Program-made: the position numbers and the translations under genes | Shown: positions 9,048 through 16,965 of the stretch, piece after piece | Position numbering within the stretch: the first letter of the stretch is position 1 | Layout of the letters: each line of letters begins with the position of its first letter | The notes under the pieces: model-generated | The model's database searches: none | Told to the model about the DNA's origin: nothing | What the model saw: the letters and a program-made list of their open reading frames with translations, nothing else | Assembly: GCA_937906635.1 (NCBI GenBank) | Contig: CALCYP010000118.1 | Span: 1 to 18,328 of the forward strand | DNA: 18,328 bases | Origin: an uncultured bacterium | Lineage (GTDB): Bacteria; Patescibacteriota; Gracilibacteria; Absconditabacterales; Absconditicoccaceae | Direction of reading: 5' to 3'

Positions 9048-10790
9048 TTATTTCATAGTCTTTACTATTCATTTCAAATATGTTAGAATTTCTTTTTCAG
9101 TATTTCTATTTTTTATATCTACTAATACTCGATTCATGGCTAAACTAAGCAATTCTCAAATCTGTGGTCAAGCTGGGATTTTGAAATGTTTCATAATTTT
9201 TTTTCAATCTATCTGTAAATCTTTTTGAGTAAACTGTCATTCCTCTTTTTCCAAATCCTTTAACATATTTCTAAGTCCTTCAACATCTGTAATATCTGCA
9301 CTATTTTGCATCGGATTATATTGACCAAGCCTATCTGCAATAGTGATGTCCAATAAGTTATTTACTTTTTCAAATCAAGCTTCACTATACAATTTACGAA
9401 GCTTTTTGATTCTATTTTCTTCGTTTGCGTTTAATATCTCTCATGGAACATGGTGATTGAATATATATCGGCAAATATCTTTGATTTCAGATTTTGAAAA
9501 AGTAAGTCTTGAAAAATCCTCTTTTGCTAATTCTGGTCATGAAACACGATGATTTAGAGGTCATGACAAAATTGCACGGATTTCTTCACGAGAAAGATTT
9601 TTTTCGTATGCTGCATACTGCCCTACTTTTCAGACATCGTGATAAAGCATTGAAAATCTGACAAGATAATCTTTGTTTATTTTTTGCAGATGATAGAGCG
9701 ACATCAATGTATGTACATACACATCAAATGGATGATATCTGACTGGTTGATCAATGTTTTTTGTAGAATATACCGCTGGGAATACATATTCAAGCAACTT
9801 CACTTCATCGAGCAATGAGACGAAAGCAAATGGATCTCATGAAGTAAAAACCTTCATCAATTCATCGTGAATCCTCTCTTTGGATATATTTGGTACTAAA
9901 TTTGCTAATTCTTTAATCGCTTTCCATGTGTCTGTATCTATATCGAATAAGGTAATTTTTGGCTTATCTCATTGATTATCTTTTAGCTTTTGATTTAGCA
10001 CAGAAACAAATCTCAATGCACGAATTATCCTCAAAGCATCTTCTGTAAATCTCTTTTGAGGTTCTCATACACATTTAATCTTCCTATTTATAATATCTTG
10101 AATTCATTTGTGTGGATCGATGATTATACGAATTTTTGATTCTGTACTTCTATTTTTATTTACAAAATCTTCGTGCAATATGTCTACCAAATATGTAGCA
10201 AAAACTTGGTCAAAATTTCAATCTGGGAATATTTTTGAAATGTAATTTTCATCTTGGACGACTAAAAGATTTAGATCTGAGTAAAATATCACTCAATTAT
10301 CTTTTAATGATTTTTGTAATGCAAATTCATCTTTAATACTTTTCTGTTCTTTGAATTCTTTGTTCAGATTGCTTTTTGGGAATTCTGCTGAGAAATAATA
10401 AATACAATTTATTGAAAAATCTCTCCTGTTTGAGTCAAGTATAATATCATTTTGCCAATTTATCATTTCAGGATGGCGATTGTCTGAATAATCATTTTCT
10501 GTGCGAAGTGGAGTCAACTCATATTTCAATTCTTTATTGTCTTTTGGAATCAATGTAATTGTCCCGAATTTCTCAGTGATAAAATGATGAATCTCGTCTT
10601 TTTGGATATTTTCGTAAATATCGGAAGGTTTTCATGCCATAGTAAAATCTACATCTGTGAGATTTTTTTCAATATCTAATAAGATGTCTCTGATACATCA
10701 TCCAACCAAAAAAAGATTTGTATTTTGACATTTATCTTGAAGAAAGTTTATATGTTTGTCTAATATTTTTAGTCAGTCAAAGTTTAGCAT
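9048..10790 (-). CDS. cca: CCA-adding enzyme / tRNA nucleotidyltransferase with HD domain
   Basis: 580-residue class II nucleotidyltransferase that adds or repairs the 3' CCA of tRNAs. The catalytic head has FLVGGCIRD (G30-G31, R34, D35) and the metal-binding pair DVDF (D46, D48). RRDFSINCIYY and, much later, the EDALRIIRALRF neck motif follow. An HD domain (HPFDVYVHT, LYHDVGK) lies in the C-terminal half, as in Cca/PcnB fusions. About 100 extra residues separate the RRDF and DPHKGIQDI motifs, where most family members have few, so the protein is long for the family. The C-terminal KIPAGPQIGELL matches the expected tail. Several conserved glycines are TGA. The ATG is 19 bp after the hicA stop, so transcription from the hicBA promoter is likely. 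Confidence 0.93.
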
Positions 10791-10809
10791 TTATTTAATT
10801 TCAATTTTA

Positions 10810-11022
10810 TTAATTTAAATCTTTTTTTGAAAATCATGTTTGTCTCAATATTGCTTGCAATGTTCATTCTGGTAAATCCTTTTTAGCACTGTGTTGAGGA
10901 ATAGTCGTTCTTTTCTTTTGCAATTCATGATAAAGCACGGTATGACTTCATCTAATGTAATCCACAACCCATCAATGATTTTCTAGAAATTTTATTATTT
11001 CTTTAGATGTGTACGAGGTCAT
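10810..11022 (-). CDS. hicA: HicA toxin (mRNA interferase)
   Basis: 70-residue dsRBD-fold ribonuclease that, in the HicBA family, cleaves mRNAs until neutralised by HicB. The diagnostic pattern is intact: KEIIKFLENHGW followed by RGSHTVLYH, with H27 the expected catalytic histidine, then TIPQH and GTLQAILRQTGFSKKDL. All four glycines are TGA codons, including the G of GSH, so a standard-code host could not make the full protein. The ATG overlaps the 3' end of hicB by 20 bp, implying translational coupling. The stop TAA lies 19 bp before cca. Confidence 0.93.
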
Positions 11023-11242
11023 CTACAAACATATTTGAAATAAATGTATATTGATTCTTTAATAAGGAAACATTGTCTGTCTCATGCTTTTTTGCAGACT
11101 CCAAATATACTAAAATTGCTTCTTTTGTCATTTTTTGAGCATCTTCTATATCAACTCAATAGCTGATACAACCTGGCAATTCTACTACTTGTGTCGTATA
11201 TCATCCATCAGATTCTTTTGTATAAATTACTGTATAATTCAT
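11003..11242 (-). CDS. hicB: HicB antitoxin, short form
   Basis: 79-residue partial-RNase-H-fold antitoxin that binds and blocks HicA. YTVIYTKESDGGYTTQVVELPGCISYGVDIEDAQKMTKEAI is the canonical HicB core (the PGC...G..E.A pattern). The protein ends after a short helical tail with no helix-turn-helix or ribbon-helix-helix domain, so it may not be a DNA-binding repressor on its own. The order antitoxin-toxin with a 20-bp overlap is one of the two known hicAB arrangements. Two of its four glycines are TGA. It is read from a strong-looking promoter about 40 bp upstream. Confidence 0.9.
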
Positions 11243-11278
11243 TTTTTATATGATATAATATAAAAAATATTATTGCTG

Positions 11279-11306
11279 ATTATACTTGAAAATTAGAAAA
11301 AATCAA
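11279..11306 (-). promoter_or_regulatory. Promoter of hicB-hicA(-cca)
   Basis: Minus-strand TTGATT (11301-11306), a 16-bp spacer and a perfect TATAAT (11279-11284) predict a start about 30 nt before hicB. A short palindrome (CAAT-tgaaa-ATTG) overlaps the -35 side and an ATTGG/CCAAT inverted repeat lies near 11324-11341; either could be an operator. Confidence 0.6.
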
Positions 11307-11386
11307 TTGAAAATTGTGTATTATATTGGTTATGTTGCCAATACAATTACAATTGCGTATTCACAGATATTTATATGCCTAAATTT

Positions 11387-11414
11387 TTGCAAATTTTAAG
11401 ATTTTACCTATAAT
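11387..11414 (+). promoter_or_regulatory. Promoter of the gene at 11450
   Basis: TTGCAA (11387-11392), a 16-bp spacer and TATAAT (11409-11414), with the ATG 35 bp further on. It is divergent from the hicBA promoter about 80 bp away. Confidence 0.5.
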
Positions 11415-11449
11415 TATATCGCTATAGGATTTTATAACTAATAAAAAAT

Positions 11450-11998
11450 ATGATTGAAGCTTTAAAAATGGATGATTTATGAATTGAGCAAAAAAGAGGA
11501 AACCAAGTGGCTTCTTTTGATACTTTGGAATATGAAGATGTTTCAAGTAAATTACAACAAGAAAGGGATGATCAAAAAATAGAACAGTGACGACAAGCGA
11601 CAAAACTCAAAATTTTGTTATCTTTAGAAAAATTTTGAATCAAAGAAGAAGATTTTGAATTGGTAAATAAAGATTGAACATTTGTAGTTATTTCTAATTC
11701 ATCGTATTTTTCGTCAATCGTTGGATTAAATTGAATACAAGAAAAAGAAAATGGTAGAAGTACAAAAGATAGGAGTAAGTATGATGGATTTGATAAGCAA
11801 TTGAATGATTCTTTGAAGTCAGGTATTTCAAAGGATGATGCTCAAAAACAATTGAAAAAATATTGTAAGGAAAATAATCTTGATTTTGAAAGTATGATTA
11901 CATGAGGCGGTTCTATAATTTCTGAATGAGATTATCAATTTGTCTGAATAAAAAAGATTGTCTGAGATTCTTGAGATATTATTGAAAAAAATAGATAA
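11450..11998 (+). CDS. Unknown protein, 5' part of a gene broken by an in-frame TAA
   Basis: 182 codons up to TAA at 11996-11998. The product is hydrophilic, with a Gln/Lys/Asp-rich, probably coiled helical N-terminus (about residues 1-55), followed by mixed segments and a GGGS turn. I do not recognise a family. More than ten TGA codons fall in the frame, which supports code-25 coding. The frame continues beyond the TAA for 122 more codons with the same composition, so the original protein was probably about 305 residues. It is transcribed from its own TTGCAA-16-TATAAT promoter. It converges with the ligase-like gene whose end lies 26 bp beyond the final stop. Confidence 0.65.
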
Positions 11999-12370
11999 AC
12001 TATTGCACGTGAAAGTCAGCACATAAAATTCAATAGTTATTGTAAAGAAAAATGAATAAAAAAGACTTGAAATTTAGCAATATTAGATGAAGTTATTGCA
12101 CATTGTTTTAATACTTATGATGGAAAATGAAATATAGATTTTTTGAAAATATTTAATGATATGGGAAAAAATGAAAATTACTTAAAAACATCATGAAATA
12201 AAAATTGGGAAGACTATAATGCTGAATTAAAAGGAATAGTGGAAAAAGTAGAAACAGAATTACAAAAAGAAAAACACAAAAACCTGTCTTTTCAAGAACA
12301 AATTGTCAGTGTTATGAAAAGTTTAATTGAAGAATACAGAAATAAATGAAATAATATGAATCTAATATAA
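11999..12370 (+). pseudogene. 3' part of the same broken gene
   Basis: Directly after the TAA the same frame stays open for 123 codons (TIARESQHIKF ... ILDEVIAHCFNTYDG ... NNMNLI) and ends in TAA. It has no start codon near its beginning; the first in-frame ATG lies well inside. The pair RESQH and, about 25 residues later, DEVIAH resembles the HExxH ... DE pattern of small zinc proteases with the first His replaced by Arg. That likeness is a weak inference. A nonsense mutation in one gene is the simplest reading; readthrough or an assembly error are alternatives. Confidence 0.55.
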
Positions 12371-12396
12371 AATTCAGATGTTGTAATTTTAAGATT

Positions 12397-13782
12397 TTAC
12401 ATTTCACATAATGCTTTATTTTCTTTTGTTCCGTACAATTTAGCTCTATAGTAGCTTGCTAAATATATTCCAAAAAGTGCTGTAAATGGATAAACTATCA
12501 TCCTATCTACGAAACTATGCAACACAAATCATTCTATACTGAGTCAAATCATTCCGAGTGAAAATGCAAAAATTACTAGCGAAAGATGTTTCATCTCTTT
12601 TGATTTAGTTTTATCTACATAATCTTGTCTATATGCTCTGAATCATATAAAATTTAGGTACAAATATAATGCCATCCAACCAATAAATGCAATCAATCAA
12701 TATTCAATCCAAATTTGGAGATATTGATTTTCTGGATTATATTCTTGTCATTCTTCTAAATGATGGGAAGCTGGTCATGCACTTGCAGCTCACTGTCATA
12801 AGAATGGCTTCTCTTTAATTTTATTTACAGCAACAACGAGTTCTTTGATATGTCATGTATTTGAATAATCTCTGTATATTATCTGATCTCTTCAATAATA
12901 TGTCACTACTCATAGCAAACAAATAATTGGAATCAAAAAGCTCAAAAATAATTTTTTATTTTGTTTCCGATAAAGAGCAAAAAATAATATTACAGTCTGA
13001 GCAAACCAAGCTCATCGTGCTGCACGAGAAAATGTAGATAGCAAAACTATTCAATATAATCATCATCGGATAACCCAATTTTTTGTGCCTTTTTTATACA
13101 AAACAAACATAAAAAACAATGGCCAAAATGCGACCAAAAAAAATCACAAACTAATTGGTCTCTCGAATAAAAATTGATTACGGACAAAACCATCCTTGTA
13201 TTGTGTATAATACGCCACTGGTGGCTGTTCTCATACTTTTCACTCGTAATTCCATTGATTGTATCAAAATAGCTCGATAAATGCTGGACAAAGTCGTATA
13301 ATTCATCGTCGAATCAGTGCTCATCACAGTAATCGTTTGATAATTTTGGAATATCGTTCTCATAATTTTTCAGCTCTTATATTGAAAAATAGGTATGAAA
13401 TGACATAAAACAATATAAATATAAAATAACCAAACATACTGTATCTGATTGAGAGTACAAAATTTGAAATCGATGAATTGAATAATGAAATTATAAATGC
13501 TACGAGAATTGTCAGACAGAAAACTATCACAAATCGTTTGAGTGGAAAATCTTCCCACATTTTTTTGATTTTTTCTTTTTCAACTCTTTTTGCCAAAAAT
13601 CGAATCACAAATATCGTCAGAGCTACAATCAAAAATTCTTTCCACATCCAAATCAAAGTCCAAAATTTCCCATCTCGTCAAAGTCTAAATGTCACAAAAG
13701 TTTGCAAGAAAAATTGGAGTAATAATACTCCGAGGAATACTTTGGTTATCACAACGAGATTTTTTTTGATTCGATTTAGCAT
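12397..13782 (-). CDS. O-antigen ligase/polymerase-like membrane protein (Wzy_C type)
   Basis: 461-residue polytopic membrane protein with about ten hydrophobic segments. The family joins or polymerises lipid-linked surface polysaccharides on the outer side of the cytoplasmic membrane. Signature region: STFSRAARGAW in one helix, then a large external loop with KEKPFLGQGAASAGPASHH and PENQYLQIWIEYG, the arrangement seen in WaaL/Wzy_C proteins where a loop His and Arg are functional. The length fits. Glycines are largely TGA. The start is the ATG before a basic N-terminus and first helix. A TTGAAT-16-TATAAA promoter lies about 33 bp upstream. The exact role (ligase or polymerase) cannot be told from sequence. 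Confidence 0.88.
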
Positions 13783-13814
13783 TTTGTGATTTTTATGGAT
13801 AAATCAATATTGAA

Positions 13815-13842
13815 TTTATATGAAAAAATACAAAATATTCAA
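13815..13842 (-). promoter_or_regulatory. Promoter of the ligase-like gene
   Basis: Minus-strand TTGAAT (13837-13842), a 16-bp spacer and TATAAA (13815-13820), giving a leader of about 25 nt before the ATG. Confidence 0.45.
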
Positions 13843-13935
13843 GATTAAAGAAAACATTATTTTTATATTGACTTTTATTTATATAAAAAGTATGCATACC
13901 ACTGTCCTCCTTTTTGAAAGTAGGTGTATTTTTTT

Positions 13936-13985
13936 GATAATTTTCCTCCTAATTTACGAAAGAGGCAAAAGTCTTTTTGGATTTT
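13936..13985 (+). repeat. Left copy of a 50-bp direct repeat flanking the DUF559 gene
   Basis: This stretch matches 14731-14780 at 49 of 50 positions in the same orientation (only difference: CTAATTT versus CTACTTT). It starts with GATAATTTTCCTCCTA and contains ACGAAAGAGGCAAAAG. Confidence 0.85.
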
Positions 13986-14122
13986 CCTCCTTTTCAAAGG
14001 AGGGGGACCGCTTGCGGTGGAGGATTTCTTGTTTTTTCTTTTAAATCCCCACCCTCCCGATAAATCCTCCGGCGCGCCGAGAGTCCTCGACCCGGGACGG
14101 GATCGGGAGGGATGGAGCCCCT
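13986..14122. repeat. GC-rich hairpin island, left of the DUF559 gene
   Basis: The island is strikingly GC-rich for this genome. It contains CCTCC-ttttcaaa-GGAGG, ACCGC-tt-GCGGT, and a 10-bp perfect stem CCCTCCCGAT (14052-14061) / ATCGGGAGGG (14102-14111) enclosing smaller palindromes (GGCGCGCC, CCCGGG). CCCCTTT-aca-AAGGGG follows at about 14119 and runs into the end of the gene. The composition and nested stems suggest a mobile or recombinogenic repeat family. Confidence 0.65.
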
Positions 14123-14518
14123 TTACAAAGGGGCAAAAGTCTTTTTTGATTTTTGTAATTCTATTCTCCTTTCTTCTAATGTATCTTCCAAATCTATCAT
14201 AACACCTTCTAAACGATAATTTATATCTTCATTTGAGTATCTAATAATTTTAATTCATAAGCTATTTAAATATTCTATTCTTTCTTCATCTTCTTCTCAT
14301 TTCCAATCATGGCTTAAATCATCAATTTCTATTCACAGTTTTAATTTATCGCAGTAAAAATCTAGTATATAATTTCATATCGGTTTCTGTCTTAAGAATC
14401 TATATCATGTTTTATCTTGTTTTAATACTATATGCCAAATTTTTCATTCAGCTTCAGTTTGATTTTTCCTATTTGTTCTTCAATATTTTTTGAGATATGG
14501 ATTATACTGAATTATCAT
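14123..14518 (-). CDS. DUF559 (Vsr-like) endonuclease-domain protein
   Basis: 131-residue protein with the DUF559 core, a PD-(D/E)xK-related fold near the very-short-patch-repair endonuclease Vsr. Recognisable in order: NQTEAEGKIWHIVL, RFLRQKPIGNYILDFYCDKLKLGIEIDDLSHD (D53, E64, D66 as likely metal ligands), and YLNSLGIKIIRYSNEDI. The usual EIDG has Asp in place of Gly. Seven of eight glycines are TGA. Its last residues (KSKKTFAPL) and its TAA lie inside the adjoining repeat, so the gene and repeat unit are physically fused. DUF559 genes often sit alone among such hairpin repeats in other bacteria. Function is unproven; a nicking or repeat-processing role is inference. Confidence 0.9.
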
Positions 14519-14539
14519 TTATTGTTATTGTATGTAAAT

Positions 14540-14730
14540 TAAATCCCCAGTCACTTCGTGACAGCCCCTTTGCAAAGGGGCAAAACTTTCAGATTTCCCT
14601 CCTTTTCAAAGGAGGTGGCTCGTAGAGCCGGAGGATTTTATTGTTCTTTGCTATTAAATCCCCACCCCGCAGAATTGCGGGGAGCCCTACCGCATTGCGG
14701 CATAAACTTTACAAAGGGGCAAAACTTTTA
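14540..14730. repeat. GC-rich hairpin island, right of the DUF559 gene
   Basis: The counterpart of the left island. It has the GTCAC-ttc-GTGAC hairpin, CCCCTTTgcAAAGGGG, CCTCCTTTTCAAAGGAGG, CCGCA-gaat-TGCGG and CCGCATTGCGG, joined by recurring AAATCCCCA and GGGGCAAAA words also found on the left side. No open frame of interest lies here. Confidence 0.65.
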
Positions 14731-14780
14731 GATAATTTTCCTCCTACTTTACGAAAGAGGCAAAAGTCTTTTTGGATTTT
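14731..14780 (+). repeat. Right copy of the 50-bp direct repeat
   Basis: It is 49/50 identical to 13936-13985, 795 bp away and in the same orientation, followed by a further hairpin (CCCCTTTTTAAAGGGG, then AACGGCGAAGCCG) up to about 14820. Confidence 0.85.
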
Positions 14781-14845
14781 CTCCCCTTTTTAAAGGGGAA
14801 ACGGCGAAGCCGAGGGGATTTTTACACATTTACACTTAAAAATTC

Positions 14846-14873
14846 TTGAATTATAAATAAGAATATTTATATT
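14846..14873 (+). promoter_or_regulatory. Promoter of the RNA leader and R-M operon
   Basis: TTGAAT (14846-14851), a 16-bp spacer and TATATT (14868-14873). The predicted transcription start, about 14880, coincides with the first base of the long inverted repeat. Confidence 0.5.
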
Positions 14874-14879
14874 TATGTT

Positions 14880-15038
14880 GCCCTAAATTTGAGAAAATCT
14901 TTTCAAAAAAGAGAACATTTTCTCCTACAATACAGAGAAAATCTAGACATCTTGTATGTGGATAATTCTTTGTGTTGTAGGAAAAGATTTTCTTAACAAT
15001 TTTGAATTTAGGGCACCACTACAAGGTGTCTTTTTTTA
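14880..15038 (+). ncRNA. Rod-shaped structured RNA: leader/attenuator or stand-alone ncRNA
   Basis: The RNA from the predicted start folds on paper into one long hairpin. Outer stem: GCCCUAAAUU (14880-14889) with AAUUUAGGGC (15005-15014). Next stem: GAAAAUCUUUU (14893-14903) with AAAAGAUUUUC (14982-14992). A one-sided bulge of about 20 nt follows (14904-14923). Then CCUACAA (14924-14930) pairs with UUGUAGG (14975-14981), ACAGAG (14932-14937) with CUUUGU (14968-14973), and AUC...ACAU with AUGU.GAU closes the tip (14941-14963). An intrinsic terminator at 15010-15038 overlaps the outer 3' arm, so rod and terminator exclude each other. It could be an attenuator of the methyltransferase gene 17 bp downstream, or a free RNA of about 160 nt with a 6S-like outline. 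A small transposon remnant with inverted ends is also possible. Confidence 0.5.
15010..15038 (+). terminator. Intrinsic terminator before the methyltransferase gene
   Basis: AGGGCACC (15010-15017) pairs with GGUGUCUU (15025-15032) around a 7-nt loop, eight pairs including two G-U, followed by a T-rich run to 15037. It lies between the predicted promoter and the methyltransferase ATG at 15055. Confidence 0.5.
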
Positions 15039-15054
15039 TGTTAAAAATTTTTTA

Positions 15055-15456
15055 ATGAGGTATCTAGGAAATAAGAAAAATCTATTAAGTGAAATTGATA
15101 ATTTAATTAAAGCTCATTGTTCGGGAAATTGTGAAATTTTTTGTGATGCCTTTTGTGGAACTTGAGTTGTCTGAGAGTTTTTTAAAAACAAATATTCAAT
15201 AATATCTAATGATATCCAATATTATAGTTTTATATTATCTCAAGCAAAGTTAAATACACCTGATTTAAAGTTTAAAAACTTATGATTAAATCCTTTTGAT
15301 TTTTTTAACAATACTAACAGTAAAGAAGAATGATTTATTTATAAAAATTATTCTCCAAAATGAGGTAGAATGTATTTTTCAGAAGAAAATGCTTCAGAGC
15401 TCATGAAAAAAATTTTTTTTCAATGATATAAATATAAATTAGAGTTGGTTAATTAA
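15055..15456 (+). CDS. FokI-type DNA adenine methyltransferase, N-terminal fragment
   Basis: 133 codons up to the first in-frame TAA. MRYLGNKKNLLSEI is the typical D12-class N-terminus, and FCDAFCGTGVVG (D31 on) is the AdoMet-binding motif I with two TGA glycines. The match of RYLGNKKNL to the family fixes the ATG at 15055, even though the frame is open upstream from 14956. NASELMKKI leads into a non-family stretch (FFQGYKYKLELVN) before the stop. The enzyme should methylate adenine on one strand of an asymmetric site, but this fragment lacks the DPPY catalytic motif, which lies after the interruption. No Shine-Dalgarno is seen. It is first gene of the R-M operon. Confidence 0.75.
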
Positions 15457-15486
15457 TTTTTCCTTAAAAATTTATAAAATAATTAA
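15413..15486 (+). other. AT-rich in-frame interruption with three TAA codons
   Basis: The segment between MKKI and TKLEEWY has in-frame TAA at 15454, 15475 and 15484. Family members as I know them have only a few residues here, so roughly 70-75 nt look inserted, and the frame is the same before and after. The exact borders are uncertain because A/T runs occur at both ends. Confidence 0.6.
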
Positions 15487-16962
15487 ACAAAATTAGAAGA
15501 ATGGTATATAGAAAATAAGATATCAGATATTGAATATTATTATTTAATTGCATGTTTGTTAGAATCTGTTTCTAAAGTTGCAAATATCGCCTGAGTGTAT
15601 GGTGCTTTTTTAAAGACACGAGACCCTAGGGCTGTTAAATCTATGCAATTTTTAAAAATTGATAGTAAGGAAACTAGTAAAAAAGCGATTGTTTATAATG
15701 ATACTATAGAAAATTTAATATGTAATATTGAGTGAGATATACTTTATTTAGACCCTCCATATACAAAGAATCAGTATTCAGTTCAATATCACTTATTAGA
15801 AACTATAGCAAAATATGATGCACCTATTATTGCATGAAAATGATGATTAAGAAACACCTCAGAGACATCTTCTTTATGGTCAAGAGAATGAGATGTACAT
15901 GTGGTTTTTGAAAAGATTATTTCAAATGCTAGATTTAAACACATCATATTAAGTTATAACTCAGATTGATTAATGTCAAAAAAATTTATTGAGGCTACAT
16001 TAAAAAGATATTGAAAAGAAGATAGTTATGAACTGGTAAAAATTCCATACAAACAATATAAGAATCACCAAACTTGAGAAAAAGAAAATCATTATGAATA
16101 TTTGTTTTATGTTGAGAAAAAAGAAAGAAAATATGTAAGTTATGCTTCACCATTAAATTATCAATGATGAAAGTATGATTTAGTAGATTTTATTAAATCA
16201 AATTTACCTCAACAAAAAATTAATACTTTTTTTGATGTGTTTTGATGATGATATAATGTATGAGTGAATATAGATGCTAATAAAATTGTTTATAATGACA
16301 TTAATCATAAAGTTGCTGAATTGATAAAGACATTCTATGATACGGATTTGCAAGAGTTGGCTAAATATATTATGAAAGCAAAAAAACAGTATAAATTAGA
16401 AATTTGAGATAAAGAAAAATATATGGCATTAAGGGATAAATATAATTCAATTCCTGAAAGTGAAAGAGACCCTAAGATGTTGTATATGCTTATACTTTAT
16501 TGATTTAATCAACAAATTAGATTTAATTCTTCCTATGATTTCAACAATCCAGTGTGACCAACATGATTAAATGATTTGATGTTGGAAAAATTGATAAGTT
16601 TTTGTTCAAGAATGAAGGAACAAAATATAGAGTTTATGACATCAAATTTTTTTGATGTAAATTTTTATAAGGAAAATGATTTTATTTATTGTGACCCACC
16701 ATATTTGATTACATTGTGAAGTTATAATGACTGAAAGAGATGATTTAATTGACGAAGTAATAAAGATGAAATGAGCCTTTATGAGTATCTTGAAAAAGTA
16801 AACAAGGATAGTGTAAAATTTATGTTATCAAATGTATTAGAGCATCGTTGAAAAGAAAATTTAATTTTAAAAGAATGGATAAAAAGAAATGGATTAAGAG
16901 TTATTGAATATTGAAAAAATGCTCGTTGATGAAGAAAAGAAATTTTAGTAGTTAATTATTAA
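15487..16962 (+). CDS. FokI-type DNA adenine methyltransferase, main part with both DPPY motifs
   Basis: The same frame as 15055-15456 resumes at TKLEEWYIENKISDIEYYYLIACLLESVSKVANIAGVYGAFLKTRDPRA. It gives the catalytic LYLDPPYTKNQYS of the first domain (D at 15751), then HYEYLFYVEKK. A second complete D12 domain follows: LNYQGGKYDLVDFI, DVFGGGYNVGVN (D at 16234; its FGGG is three consecutive TGA codons), RDPKMLYMLILYGFNQQIRFN, IYCDPPYLITLGSYNDGKRGFNG (D at 16693), MLSNVLEHRGKEN and RKEILVVNY. Two fused D12 domains, one per strand, are the M.FokI/type IIS plan; total length of about 635 codons matches M.FokI (about 650). There is no proper start codon before the first helix: in-frame TTG occurs at 15556 and ATG at 15643, inside the domain. 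The stop TAA is 3 bp before the endonuclease gene. Confidence 0.85.
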
Positions 16963-16965
16963 AAT

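Noticed and set aside
13820..14202. Plus-strand open frames across the repeat island
   Set aside because: They run through GC-rich hairpins and end inside the DUF559 gene on the other strand; sequence reflects the repeats.
13986..14820. Possible CRISPR array
   Set aside because: Repeats recur but differ in length and spacing and are hairpin units; there are no regular spacers and no cas genes.
14956..15054. Upstream in-frame extension of the methyltransferase
   Set aside because: The frame is open from 14956, but the extra residues do not match the family, which starts at RYLGNKKNL, and the region is occupied by the RNA rod and terminator.
5436..15490. TAA as a possible sense codon, given two interrupted genes
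   Set aside because: TAA ends several intact genes here (rseP, cca, hicA, hicB, the ligase-like gene) at expected lengths, so it is a true stop.
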